A DNA stretch of 64,000 bases from Taxillus chinensis (GCA_023512835.1 CM042092.1:29957543-30021542), one strand, 5' to 3'. Positions 1-11,500 are shown, counted from the first letter of the stretch. The notes: generated by a model from the letters alone, not told the origin. A program made the numbers and translations.

Positions 1-842
1 GAGGCTAGAGTTCAGGTCAGATTAGTTCTTTTGTGTCATTCTATTAACTGTAAGTCTATGACTCTGCGAGTTTATGACTTTACGAGTCTTTGACTCTCCT
101 AATGGCTCTTAGAGTGACTTCTTCGTAGTGTACCTAATCTCCCCGTTGTTATAGCTGCGAGTCTACGACCCTAGCTCTACGGGTCTACGACCTTCGGGTC
201 TCTCAGTTTACTTTACTTGACTAAGAGGCTCTTCGACCATCAATGGATCAGAGTGGACATAGGATCATTGACTCTACGAGTCTTTGACCCTGAGAATCTT
301 CGACTCTACGAGTCTTAGACTTTGCATTTACTTTCTTAATCTTTCGTAGTTGCTCATAAACTGAGTCTCCGTGCTCTTCGAGTCTTCGACTCGATGGCTT
401 TAATCCTTCAGCTATAACTCTCAGCCTTCAAGATCTCTGAGTCCGTAGGTCTGACAATTTCTTTAGAATGACTGTATCCCTTGAGTCTATGACTCTACGA
501 CCCTTGAGTTACAGTTTTATTTGTTTGCTAGTCTTTATGGCATTGACTCTTCGACCTTCGACCTATGAGTCTGCGAGTCTTATTTTCTTAATAGTGTTCT
601 AAGGTTCGACTCTACGACCCTGGAGTCTACGAGTCTACTTTATGTTCTGTTAAATGATCTAGGCACTCTTAGGGACTCTATAGTTCTACGGGCTTCGAGT
701 CATTTAAAGTTGGTTATTGTTCTTTAGAATTCTTCGACTTTATTAGTCTCTAAATTTATTCACACTTTCAGTAACTCTCTTTTTCGCACTTCGACTCTAC
801 AACCTTCGACCCTGGATCTACGAGTTGCAACGTGTTTTGTCA
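1..842. repeat. Degenerate GACTC/TCGA near-palindromic repeat field (left part)
   Basis: The stretch is dominated by variants of GACTCTACGAGTC, TTCGACTCTACGACC and GAGTCTTCGACTC, spaced irregularly. Each unit is close to its own reverse complement, so both strands look alike. No ORF or recognisable protein lies in it. The same repeat resumes at 3007 after a solo LTR insertion. Comparable TCGA-core repeats occur inside the LTRs of element B and the solo LTR at 6281, so this may be the repeat part of a decayed LTR. That origin is inference. Confidence 0.7.
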
Positions 843-1255
843 TGTAAAGACCCATACCTATGTGAAAAGTCCTAAGGTGGGGACTTGCCGTTTAATATTG
901 AGTTTAATATTATTATGATATTAATGTTTTTAATATAATTATTTAAGTATTTGAGTTATTATTATCATAATAATTAATGTTATGATTATTATTACTATTG
1001 ATGCAGTTGTTGAATTTATTATTATTATGGGTTTATTATTAATGTAAGTATTTTATTATTTAGACCTTATTAATATTATAATGTTACTATTATTAATATA
1101 ATCTTAATTTTGTTAATTATTATGAGTTATTGTTATTATTATAATTAAGGTTACAATGATCCTTATAATAAATTTTAATATTATATTTATTATTATTATC
1201 ATTAAATCAAATATATATTAATATTATCATTAAATCAAATATATATATTAATAAG

Positions 1256-1263
1256 TATAAAAA
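1256..1263 (+). promoter_or_regulatory. TATA box of the solo LTR
   Basis: TATAAAAA lies about 410 bases after the LTR start and is followed by a GC-richer segment and an AGGTAGGTGG stretch like the one that follows TATA in the other LTRs here. It would mark the U3/R region. Its present activity is unknown. Confidence 0.5.
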
Positions 1264-1474
1264 GGAGGACGTTGGTAGAACCCTGGGTTCATTGTGCACA
1301 GAACTTGATGGGATAGAAGGGTTGACGCCGTCGTGCTCTACCGACCGTTGGAAGCTAGATCCAGGTAGGTGGTTTTTCTTTCGTTATACCTTTGCCTGAA
1401 ACTTGACGGCTAGAGGATGTCTGTTCGATCATGGCAATAGATAAAATTATGTGTAGATGTATACGTATACGAAG

Positions 1475-1491
1475 ATATATATATATATATT
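1475..1491. repeat. AT dinucleotide microsatellite
   Basis: An uninterrupted run of alternating A and T lies inside the solo LTR. A second tract is at 1974-1997. Confidence 0.85.
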
Positions 1492-1966
1492 GCATTTGGG
1501 CAATTGGTTGCAGTCCGGCAGCGGTTGGGAGCCGCGGGGAGGCGTCTTCCTCCTCCGGCCAGCGATCGGAGACCAATTCCTTGGCTTCCGGGCTCACAGC
1601 TCACGTCTTCTTGTCCTCCGTCGGAAACCATGGCAAAAACCAGCAAATTCTGGCAGATCCGGTGCAACGATTAATATTAATATTAAGTTTATTATTATTA
1701 TTATTACTTTTAACCTACTTATTATTATTAGCATTAGGTGAACCGGGGCTTGTCAGCCCTGGTCTCGATGGGCGGGAACTCGCCAGGCTGTCAATTGATA
1801 GCCTGGCTAGTGGCAGGGTTTAACCCTGCCGCATTTTCGGTGGAAAGGGGGGGGGCGGCCCAATGCTGTCCCCACGCCTCAGATCTCGCCAGCCCTAATA
1901 GGGCTGGTTGTGTACTTGGGCCGGCCCTCTTTGGGCCAGTCTTCTCTTCTTTTTTTTCTTGTTCAA

Positions 1967-1973
<7 letters not shown>

Positions 1974-1997
<24 letters not shown>
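1974..1997. repeat. AT dinucleotide microsatellite
   Basis: An alternating AT run of about 24 bases lies inside the solo LTR, just after a T-rich stretch. Confidence 0.85.
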
Positions 1998-3006
1998 TTG
2001 TAGCTCAATTAATTTAATATTATGGATATTAATTTGTGGTTGATAGTATTACCTTGACATTGAAAAGAATTTTATGTGACTTAACATTGATAGTTGTCTT
2101 GTATATATGTATATATACATGTGTGGTATGTTATTACTGGTTTGGTGACGTGAACGTTTTGTAAGGTTGTAGTATTAAATATTAATTATTGTGAAATGAT
2201 GTTCACTGATTTTATGTGTGGGAATGGTGGTGGAGTTGATTGGGTTAACTGTGGGTCCCACATAAGGCTGGCAAGAGGCTGCAGGTCCCCTATGTGGCTG
2301 GTTAACCCAGGTCCCATATGTGGCGGGTTGTCGTTAGGGATGCCGCAGGTCCCACATATCGACGTCTGGTAGTACTTGAGATTTTTGGAGTTGATAGCAG
2401 GAATTCTGTTGATGTTTGGATGAATTATCGGTGTGAACCGTTATGACTGCATTGTGATGTGATGTATTGTCCCGTGATTTAATATAATCTAACTATGATA
2501 GAATATGACACTACACTGGCACGGGCATACACGAAACATACAAATTTAGGATTTCTATGTGATAAGATGGTGGAATTGGAGATCACCTACTGGGCATTCG
2601 TGCTCACCTTACTTTATTTCTATTTCCTACAGGTTGTAGGGAGTAGATGGTGGAGCCATAGCGGAGCAAGTCGGGGCACCTTTGGTGTGGGATTGATTCT
2701 ATAGACCTTGTTGTTTACTATTTTGTCATTTTATTTCCCGGAATTGGGTCCGTGGTAGTTGTATGAACCTTGTTGGTAGAACTTATATGTGAGTTATTTT
2801 GTGTGTTGGATACTTATGGGAATTGAATGCGATATCATATTATTATAATAAATCTTGAATTTAATTCATTGGGAAGTACGATTCTACCCCTATTGTAGTA
2901 TTGTATAGGATTGGGTCAGTCACCAACCCCTCGACTCCTGGAATGTGGGCGTGGGAAGTTGCGTTCCTAGTTCTGTTGTGTTTAGAATTTGGGGGCGAAC
3001 ATGTCA

Positions 3007-3150
3007 CAATTTTGCTTCGAGTCTCCAGACCCTACGAGTCTACGAGCCTCTCGCCAATATGTCCTGTGACAGTTTTATTTCAACGAACTTCAACTCTTCG
3101 ACCCTACGACCTTCAGATCTTCGAGTCTCCAGACTTAGACTATATTTTGG
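3007..3150. repeat. GACTC/TCGA repeat field (right part)
   Basis: It holds CTTCGAGTCTCCAGACCC, TACGAGTCTACGAGCC and CTTCAACTCTTCGACCC type units, matching 1-842. With the target duplication at 838-842 and 3002-3006, this shows that the two parts were continuous before the solo LTR inserted. Confidence 0.7.
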
Positions 3151-3335
3151 CAGCTTCAACAAATCCTATATTTCCAACAGGATAAATATGATTTCTTATC
3201 TCCCAAGACATGCAATTAAATCAATTAGTATTATTTATTTTTCACCCTGCCCAAATTTAAATATAGGCAAGTGAGATTTCTTATTCTGTAGGACAATCAA
3301 TCAAATCTTTTTAATTTTATACAGTGCCTAATTTA

Positions 3336-3425
3336 AATCAATCAATCAATTATTCAATTATTCAATTATTCAATCAATTAATCCATCAATCATTCAATCA
3401 ATTAATCAATTAATCAATCAAATTA
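3336..3425. repeat. AATC/ATTC simple repeat
   Basis: AATCAATCAATTATTCAATT and close variants run head to tail, an imperfect tetranucleotide to pentanucleotide microsatellite in AT-rich DNA. Confidence 0.8.
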
Positions 3426-3533
3426 TTTAATCTAGACACTAGTCAATTTAAATTGATCAATTTAATTGGTCGATATTCCCCCTTTTAAATTTGTTGTATT
3501 TGAGTGTTTTTTCGGAAAAGAGTGAAAGACTTG

Positions 3534-3601
3534 GGATGATGTCATTAAGCTGATAATGACGTCACTAAGTTGATGATGATGTCACTAAGTTGATAATGAC
3601 T
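3534..3601. repeat. Short minisatellite with TGACGTCA-like cores
   Basis: About four imperfect copies of a 17-20 base unit of the form GATGATGTCACTAAGTT are in tandem. The unit contains TGATGTCA or TGACGTCA, which resemble bZIP-binding cores. Any function is speculative. Confidence 0.6.
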
Positions 3602-4860
3602 CTTGAGTTTTGACCAAGTTTGACTTGGTCATAACTTCTTCATTTCTACTTTAAATTCAGTGCGGTCAAATGTACCGGTCTTCAAATTTCCCCCTTTATC
3701 ACCTAGTTCTAGCCTTAGGGCATTTTGGAGTATTACCAAAGAAGTCCTCGATTTGGGGTTTCCTTGCTGAGTATGGTTGTGACCCGACCCTGTCAAAATA
3801 GGATCCAACAAACATCTTTATCTATCATTTCCAACCGGTTGTCATTCTGGTTTGTATGCAATTAGTTATAATTTTTTGAAGTTAGTAATCTAGTTTAGGT
3901 AGGACAGTCAGTGTGTAGTGCCTTGTTTTGCCAATAACTTTCTTAATACTTATTAAAATTGAACAAGATCAATTGTGTTGGTTAGATAACATCTTTAACT
4001 ATCATTTCCAACTGATTTGAGGTCATTCCAACTTAGCCTTTTTCAAAGACTTTACCTCTCACAATTTCTCTCTTTTTTCGCTCCAATATCCTCTCAAAAT
4101 TCACATCCAGAATATTGTGTAATACTCTATTCTATTTTTTCCTACCCAGAATACTCGAACAAAAAGGTGTCTTCAAATCGTCCATGAAGCTGTCTATTTA
4201 TAGGCAATGTCACTCGACTTTCAAAAAGGGAATTATACCCTCATAATTATTAATTAAAATAAATTGAGTAAGTTAGCAAAATCATAATATTTGATTTTCA
4301 GCCCTACTTATTAAACTAACTGATTGAAACAATTTGACATTTCCTCTTTTTAATACTAGACCATATTTGGACGTTTTAAGTGGGAGAAACTAAATTTCTG
4401 GATAAGATTTTAAGATATATTCCATATATTTGTCACCACCAAATTACGTCTTTTTCGATTTTTCAATTCTACTACCATATAGGTTGTAAAAGCATTAATT
4501 TTGGAAGAAGATTACGCGTTTAAACGCTCTTAAAATTTAAAAGAGATTCGAGATGTGTCATTTTGACAAAAACTTATTACTTTGGTTTGAAAAAGGCTTC
4601 GGTTTGATATTTTAATGCCTTATATCGAAGTCGAAGTCAAAGCTTTGAAGACATGCTATTATTCCAAGCTAAACGTGATATTCCCAAGATCCAAGCAAGA
4701 TTGTGTGGGTATTTGTGTGTATACAGAGACAAGGGTGAATCTGTATACTTAAAACTAATTCCTTTAGTTTTAGGTGTAGTTTACTTCTCATAGGTATTCT
4801 TGCATATGTGGTTATTGTTTGGGTGATATTTTAGTGTATTGTGCAAGATCAAGTTAATAA

Positions 4861-5075
4861 CGGTTATGTATGAGAAGTAAAAGATAAAGACACGCAGTTT
4901 ACGTGGTTCGATCATTGTGATCCAATCCACGGTGGTGAGGGTGTACCTACACCAAGTCCAATCCACTATATGCTTTTATTACAATAGGGTCTTACCCTTG
5001 TTACAATAGAATCAACACTCTTTTCTTTTAAATACAAGTACAGAAAGCAGAATTACTTCAGTACTCACTCACTGT
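4861..5075. repeat. LTR-like fragment (CAGTTTACGTGGTTCG type)
   Basis: The segment contains ACGCAGTTTACGTGGTTCG followed by ATCCACGGTGGTGAGGG and a run ending in TTACAATAG. This wording is common in LTRs of plant retroelements, as I recall it. No ends, target duplications or internal region are visible, so it is only a probable fragment. Confidence 0.35.
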
Positions 5076-5088
5076 AATGAACTGTCTA

Positions 5089-6280
5089 TGTAAAGACCCG
5101 TATTCTTGGTCCTAGGAGTGGACCCTGCATTAGAGTGAGGATTGGAATGAGTAGATGTGAGCATGTAATCAGGCTCGAAAAGTGTGGAAGTTTGCCTATA
5201 CTTGGACCTATTTTGGAGTCCGGAGCCCCGTGGAGCAATATGGGCTTATTTGAGGGTCTTTTAAGGCATTATGGAAATTAAGATAGAGGAGTACCTTATT
5301 TTTAATTATCATGTATATAGTATAAAAGGAGATATAGGGTTTTTGGTGCATTTTTGGCATTCTATGCAAGAAAAGGAGAAAGAGAGAAGCGTGTGAGAGA
5401 GAGAGAGGGACACCAAGAAGGAGTCTTTAGATCTAGAGCATAAAGATCAAGGTTTTTCAATTAGCTTTAAGAGGTAGGTGCTCCTAAACTCCCTTACTGT
5501 GATCATGCCTTGTTATGATGTAGATGACGTGAGGTGTAATTGATTTGGTATGTTTTGGGAGAAAAACTCCTATTGTGGCTTGATCTATGTGTTTATATGT
5601 TTATCTGATGTTGCTGTATGATTTAGAGGTATTTTAGGATACGATTTATGGTGTAAGTGGAGGACTGTAAGTGAAAGTATGGTTTTTGAATGTTTAGGAG
5701 GTCGCTAGGTCGATTCCAGACGAAGGCCGGCGGAACGACGATGAAAAGTAACACTGGGCGAAATATGTGGTCGGTGGCGCATTTAGGTTGAAGAGTTGTA
5801 GAGTTGAATGATAGAGTCAGAGAGAGTTGAAGAGTCATAAAGTCGAAGATTTAAGTTCTTCGAGTCTTCGAGGGGGGATTCTTCAAGGGAGTTCTTTGGG
5901 TCTTCAAGGGTGGATCTTCTAGTCTTTGAGGGAGTTCTCCGAGTCCTCGAGGGGGAATTCTTCGAGGGAGTTCGCCGAGTCCTCGAGGGGGAATTCTTCA
6001 ACGGAGTTCTTCGAGTCTTCGAGGGTGGTTCTTCGGGTCTTCAAGGGAGGTTCTTCGAGGCAGACCTTCGGGTCAGTGGCTTCGGGTCTTCGAGGGAGGT
6101 TCTTCGAGGTAGACCTTCAGGTCAATGGCTTCGGATCTTCGAGAGAGGTTCCTTGAGGTGGACCTTCAGGTCTGAACATCGGGGCTGGTCCTTCATGTGA
6201 TTACTTCGTGGCTTGTGATGTAACTTGTTGTGTTGTGATTTATTGTTTATTGTGCTTAATACTTTGATTGCGGCAGCCTA
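5089..6280 (+). repeat. Element B 5' LTR, left part
   Basis: It starts TGTAAAGACCCGTATTC and has a TATA box TATAAAAG at 5321-5328, then a GA-rich leader and AGAGGTAGGTGCTCC, as in the LTRs of A, C and D. It is cut at 6280 by the minus-strand solo LTR, whose target duplication GCCTA is at 6276-6280 and again at 17139-17143. The LTR resumes there and ends at 17670, for a rebuilt length of about 1.72 kb. Confidence 0.85.
5845..6180 (+). repeat. TTCGAGG minisatellite in the element B LTR
   Basis: Units such as GAGTCTTCGAGGG, GGAGTTCTTCGAGTC and GGTTCTTCGAGG repeat about every 20-40 bases. ORFs read through it on both strands because the unit has no stop, which makes spurious repetitive proteins. 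It occupies the place downstream of TATA where the other LTRs here also carry a private tandem repeat. Confidence 0.75.
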
Positions 6281-7485
6281 TGTCACGCCCCCAAATTCCA
6301 GGGAACCTGGAACTAGGAAAATGACTTTCCCTTGCCCGCACCCGAAGGTCAAGGGGTTGGTGACTAGCACCAATGGAGACTACACCGCGGGTGCTGTCTC
6401 AAATATGCAACCCTGTACAGTCATACATCAAAGGTAATCCTGTACTTTCCATACATTATCATGCATATAATAAGTCAAACAGTCATACAGACATCACATC
6501 ACAACAGTATGCAAATACAACTGTCCACGGACCCATGTCCGGGATATCACACCAAACAATATAGAATATAATACTGTATCATACATTAGAGTAGTGGGCA
6601 TCCTCCTGAAAGAAAGTCCTCCACTAGTCTCGGGTCACACCTGAAAAAGGTAAACAACAAGTATGGGTGAGCGACAAGCTCAGTAGGTGACCCTAATACT
6701 CCACATCATGCAAACATACAAGTCTATACTACATGCTCTGTGTACTCGTGCACTGTGTAGTGTGCACAATAATCAGGACTTGGCTTACAAACAAACATCA
6801 AGACCCAGCCTGCCCTTACAGGACAGCTTGTCCATGATCCTCCATGGGATCCCAGCTCAGGGCACTCAGCCCTAGCTCCACGAGCTTAATGGCTCAACTG
6901 AAGCCTTAGCCTGTCCACAACGCAATATGCCCGGCCACAGTCACCACACAGGCCTGCCATCGGCGCATATGCCTGCCACGTCAACCACATAGCACCATCG
7001 GTGCATCACGGTGAGAACCCAAGTCGTAGAGCCCAAGCCCCATAATTCCTCAAACCAACATATTAACACCAATATGGCATTAAGGTTCACCATACTCCCT
7101 TTATAACTGAAGCCAGTCTTCACAATCCGATCATCATTCTTTGACCATGGAAGGAGATACCCATAGGAGTTGTTTTCTTGAAATAAAAAATCCCCGCATT
7201 GGGTTCCCATATCATAACTAAGATAATATGATTTTTGGGGATTTTCCTGAGATGTCTAACCCCACTTTCCAAAAATTCACCTCTACGAAAAACTGGATTT
7301 TTCCGAGATTTTACACTAAATCCCAATTTTCACATTTTGAAGGAGTGAGAATTAATTTTTCTAGTATTTTTCTTTGAATCCAAATGGGGGGTATTTCGGT
7401 TTTTACATTGTAACTTAAGTATAGTACTTTATAAGTTACGATGTAAATAGTATAGTGTTCAATTACACTGTTGGAGCTGTGACTC

Positions 7486-7720
7486 ATAGCGCGGAACTGC
7501 AGCGCGCCTCGAAGACTCGTAGCTGCGGAGCGCGCCTCGAAGACTCAAAGCTAGTCTTCGATCTTTGACCTTCGGACTACGAACCAACAAACTACGAACT
7601 ACGAACTACGAACCAACGAACTATGAACTACGAACTACAAACCAACGAACTACGAACTATGAACTATGAACCAACAACCCTGGATCTTCAACCTTTCGAC
7701 CTAGAACTTCGGATCTTCGT
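7486..7720. repeat. AACTACGAACC minisatellite in the minus-strand solo LTR
   Basis: It begins with two copies of GCGCGCCTCGAAGACTC and passes into a tandem of AACTACGAACTACGAACC-type units. It is another private tandem repeat at the equivalent LTR position. Confidence 0.7.
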
Positions 7721-8358
7721 CATTTCATCCCAGTAATTCACCCAGGGTACTGTTCATCATCGGTTTTGCCTGTTCTTCGTCTGGAATCAACCTAACAACC
7801 CCCAGATGCTCACAAACACACATTTTACGCAACAGACTATGATATCTACCTCAAAATGTGTCTAGAACGCCTCTCAATCGCACAGATAACAGCCAAAATA
7901 CACACCAAATTTCAGATTTCCAGAAATCTAGATCTAAATCCATATTTTCATGGTTGACTTCTCAATCCTCATGGAATATGCAATTAAATAGCCCCAGATC
8001 ACAGAAACACATATTAAAACTGATATAAAATAGTTCTTAACCACAGATCTTATGCTAAACCATTAGATCTAACCCAAAATTAGATTCCCCCAAAACCTAG
8101 GGTTCATGCTTAATTTCATAAATCATGACAAATTCGTGCATACCAAAGATAGAATCAAGATAAGAAGTTCAAGGACACCTACTTAGTGATTCTTTGAGCT
8201 CCACGAACCCATCGCCCCAAATCACCAAGGCACCAAGCTCCAAGCTCTCTCTCAAACGCACAAACGTGATAGCATAAAAGTGAAAGCTCTTTCTTTTCCT
8301 GCTATTTATATTTCTGCCAGTCATTAACCAATAACTGACCTAGTCAATAATTGACCTC

Positions 8359-9958
8359 CTAAGGACCGTACCGAGTTAGTGGTTGCCTCCGAGTAGAGTT
8401 TTTCAGATTTTGACCTAGTAGTTGGACTCCAATGAATTCACGTGCAAAAGGAAAGATGCTTAGATGATGTCCTCTATCACCACGAAGTTTCGACCAAATG
8501 GACATGTTGTAGGTGCCGTGATATGGGTCCAATTCACGTGCAAGTGTAATTGTCTTCCAAATGATGCAAGGAGGCTGGGGTGAAGTTTGAGAGCATTTGG
8601 AGTTCATATGGAGTTGCACGTGAATTGGGAATTCACGGCAAATTGGCGGCGCCATATTTTTGCATGGTTCCCTTGGTTTTGACATTTAAGGAACTTTCTC
8701 CAAAGGACCATGTTGAAATTCAATATTTTGGGTGTATGGATGTGGAAAGGTGGTAACTTGTGTGATCAAAACTACGTCGTTTTGATCCTGGGATTCACTT
8801 AATCAAAACTACGTCGTTTGATGTGGATGGTGTCATATAAGGAGGGCTTGAGTTTGAGTTTAGGGTTTGGTGTTCCTTTCTTTGACCTGCTGGGAGAGAG
8901 AGAGCTAGAGAGAGAGAGGGGGGGGGAGTTGCGATTCTTCTGAGCATCTTGCGTGGGGAGGACGGGGGGGGGCGGGCGTGTGGAGCAAGGAAGAGGCGCT
9001 TTAAGGTAGGGGTTCGTTCTTCCTAAACCCTCCGTCCTAGGGTCCTAGGGCGGTTCTGGGCTGTATCTTTTATATATATATATGTAAATTCATATAGGTG
9101 TGATCTCCTATATGAATGTTGGCCTCATGGCATTTTGGTGTGGTTCGTGATCTATATGCTATAGTTTGATGAAAAGCCTGTGTGAATATAGTTATGTGTA
9201 TATGCCGCCAAGTGTTTAAATTATGCCTTGAGGTGTGCATGTTATGTGTTTGTGGAAATGCCCGTGGTTGGGTTTGTGAGCTGTGGATATAGCATGCTAA
9301 GTGTTCGAGGTTATTCTGTGTGACTAAGCATACTTGTGTTTGATGTTATGCCGTATGGCGCTGTGTGCTGCGTGTTTGCTTGTACACCCGGTGGCTGGAA
9401 GCCGGGGCGTTTTGTGGAACCCGGTGGGCGTGGAAGCCCGGGATCGTGGAGCCGGTTTTGGAGCGGTGTTCTTGAAACCCGGTGGTGTGGAAGCCCGGGA
9501 GTGTTTATGTACTTGCCCATGTATGTTGTGTTTGCTTGTTATAGCGGTAACTATATTTGGTGGGATAATTGTATCACGACACAAGACTTGTACACAAGGC
9601 ATGTAGATACCAGTGCATGGGATGGGTTGGGGAGACATGATCCCTCCTGGGTGTGGTTGCTCACCCCTCCTACCATGTTGTTTTCTTTCGGGATCCTACG
9701 AGTTAGGTGGGACCCCAAGGTGGAAGACCTTATTTATTTAATTTGTTTATGTTATTTTTATTATGAGAATCGGTGTAACCCCGGTGGGGAAAGGATTTTG
9801 TTGTAATAAACTGGATTGGATTGCTTAATGAATATTACTTTCGAATGTTGTGGATGTTTAAAATGTTAAATTCTTGTTTTGTATCCTACCCCTTTGCCCT
9901 CGTGTGGGTAAAGGGAGTCACGTACCGGTTTCCTCGGGTTGGAAATCCGGGCGTGACA
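8359..9958 (+). repeat. Element A 5' LTR (1600 bp)
   Basis: It ends GAAATCCGGGCGTGACA directly before the primer site. It aligns along its length with 15254-16878 but is 25 bases shorter, with many 1-4 base losses such as GCCTGCCAAG read as GCCGCCAAG. The opening TG is altered: the sequence reads CCTAAGGACC where the 3' LTR has TGTAAGGACC. It has a tandem of about 30 bp of the ACCCGGTGG...GGAAGCC type at 9388-9505. Confidence 0.88.
8765..8841 (+). promoter_or_regulatory. Palindromic ACGT boxes and TATA in the element A 5' LTR
   Basis: Two copies of ATCAAAAC-TACGTC-GTTTTGAT (8765-8786; 8802-8822 with one T fewer) are followed by CATATAAGG. The boxes are near-palindromes around ACGT, the core bound by plant bZIP factors (family knowledge). 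Their position next to TATA suggests a promoter role. Confidence 0.6.
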
Positions 9959-9961
9959 ATA

Positions 9962-9972
9962 TGGTATCGAGC
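9962..9972 (+). other. Element A primer-binding site (initiator Met tRNA type)
   Basis: TGGTATCGAGC starts three bases after the LTR end. It matches the usual plant tRNA-iMet site TGGTATCAGAGC except for one missing A. Element C has the full form; D and E lack the same base. Confidence 0.8.
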
Positions 9973-10355
9973 ATGGTTAGTTGGCCTAGGGTAGTGGGCG
10001 GACTTGGTTATCTTGAGTCCTTTGGAGGAGCCTGGAGGGACATGCCGATCAACATGGTCCTCTTTGAGCCTCCAAGGTGTACTTGGGGTAGTCCGGTCTT
10101 GTAGTAGGATTTGCATGCATTGGCATTAGAGCACTAGTTGCATTTCTTGTGAATGATGCTAAACTGTGAATAAAATCATATGATTAAGTGAAATGTGCAA
10201 CTCTGATTTGTTTGGCAATGTGTCTGAACGGGCGAATGGATTGATGCAAGTATGTGTGTAACATCACGTGATAGTGGAATTGATCGGTGGGGGTAGAGGT
10301 AGTGACGCGATAGATTATAAAATTGTTTTGACGTTGTGCTTTACTCGGAGTAAGA

Positions 10356-10786
10356 ATGCCGCCGAGAGAGTGACACGTGCGTCCGGGGCATGGGCGATGA
10401 GTCATCGCCCATGAGGGTCCGGGTGCGGGACCATCCGTTGGAGGGCATGCGTTGTTCGGCACGGTATGAAGGCATCCGGCGGAGGTACGAGAGCTACGGG
10501 AGGGACTCCGGCGGACGTTCGGGAGGAGGTGCGCCGTGAGATGGCGGCACGGGCGGTGGTGCCACCACCACCACCACCGCACGAGAGCGCCTCGTGAGCG
10601 TGAGAGTTCGCTGGGTGGTGTACCGACCCGTGCAGAGGATGACGTGGTGACACGGTTCCGAAAGGAACAACCTCCGCGATTTAAGGGGGAGAAGATCCCG
10701 TGGTAGGCGAGCGGTGGTTGAGGCGATTGAGCACGTGTTCTCCTTTCTCTGCCCCGGGAGGAGGATAAGGTGCGGCCCTCGGCAGT

Positions 10787-10879
<93 letters not shown>

Positions 10880-11500
10880 CGGGCTCAACCTCGTTTTGGG
10901 AGGAGTTCTTGCACTCTTCCAAGATGAGTTCTTCCGGAATCGGTGAGATGGCAAAAGAGGGGAAGAATTTGGCGGCTTGACGAGGATCCAAGACGGTACC
11001 GAATATGAGCGGGAGTTCCGAGATTGAGTAGGTTTGCTCCCGAGGCGTGGTAAGGAGGACCCGAAGGCCCACAAGTTCACCTTGGGTCTCGGGCCCGCCC
11101 TTAGGGAGAGGGTGGCGATTCACGCTTGAGGACTATCGAGGCCGTGGAGACGGCCCGTATAGCCGAGAGGGAACTGGATGATGGGAGGCAGGCCCATCGG
11201 GGCGCCGTGCGAGTGGGCCCGATCGAGATGCGGGGTCCAAGAGGCTCGAGACGGAGGAGAGGGATAGCGGTTCCTTCCGCGCAGGGGACAGACATTGGCG
11301 AACCCAGGGAGGTCTAGCTTTGGCGGTGGCGGCAGGGCGGTCCAGCGGGGGTCTCCCCGGCGGTTGTTGCTCGTGGGGAGCAAGGCCACTGAGGAAGGAG
11401 TGTCCAAAGAGGGGGAAATGCCTAGTGTGGACGAGAGGGCCATGAGCCGGGTTGCCGGAGTGGCAACGGGGAGTTGAGGCATGACTCCAGACAAGGAGTG
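10356..11500 (+). pseudogene. gag: Element A gag (capsid and zinc knuckles), broken
   Basis: Gag packages the element RNA in cytoplasmic particles. The ATG at 10356 opens with ATGCCGCCGAGAGAG, equivalent to the MPPRR start of C and D gag. Recognisable phrases follow out of frame with each other: a basic helix, VTRFRKEQPPRF-like text near 10650, EHVFSF near 10733, the EYEREF region near 11005, and ETARIAERE near 11150. Remains of two CCHC knuckles are at about 11369-11460. A 93-base G run replaces about 65 bases of gag. The frame changes many times, so no protein can be made. The long antisense ORFs here are shadows. Confidence 0.75.
10787..10879 (+). repeat. Homopolymer of 93 G inside element A gag
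   Basis: The run follows CTCGGCAGT and is followed by CGGGCTCAACCTCG. At the same place element C has about 65 bases of ordinary gag between CGGCAG and TTTTGGGAGGAG. The run therefore stands in for coding sequence rather than being a normal part of the family. It is the source of the poly-Pro and poly-Gly ORFs on the two strands. Confidence 0.9.

Larger units (their letters stand above)
843..3001 (+). mobile_element. Solo LTR of a Ty3/gypsy element, 2159 bp, perfect TSD
   Basis: It starts TGTAAAGACCCATACC and ends GGGGGCGAACA, the TG...CA form of the other chromovirus LTRs in this window. The five bases before it (838-842) and after it (3002-3006) are both TGTCA, an exact 5-bp target-site duplication. 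There is no internal region, so this is a solo LTR left by recombination between two LTRs. A TATA box lies near 1256. The interior is AT-rich at 890-1260 and has two AT-dinucleotide tracts. Small ORFs in it look fortuitous. Confidence 0.9.
3151..5083. other. AT-rich decayed sequence with no gene
   Basis: I see no supportable coding region here. A 28-base phrase beginning AACATCTTTA recurs imperfectly near 3810 and 3988. CTATTTATAGG near 4192 reads as a TATA box on the minus strand. These hints suggest a decayed minus-strand LTR across about 3440-4330, but no ends or target duplications are visible. Simple repeats and an LTR-like fragment inside are listed separately. Confidence 0.4.

Noticed and set aside
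1431..1823. 130-residue ORF with a leucine-rich hydrophobic stretch, possible small membrane protein
   Set aside because: It is inside a solo LTR, and the hydrophobic stretch comes from an ATT trinucleotide run.
5910..6200. Repetitive ORFs on both strands rich in Ser, Arg, Glu and Gly
   Set aside because: They arise from the TTCGAGG minisatellite of the element B LTR, whose unit has no stop codon.
6281..6300. A direct junction of two inverted LTRs as a hint of an inverted-repeat locus
   Set aside because: The perfect GCCTA duplication shows an ordinary insertion in opposite orientation; no long hairpin is formed.
10184..11080. Long minus-strand ORF with a poly-proline run, and the plus-strand poly-glycine ORF
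   Set aside because: Both are made by the 93-base G run in element A gag and are antisense or out of frame to real gag text.
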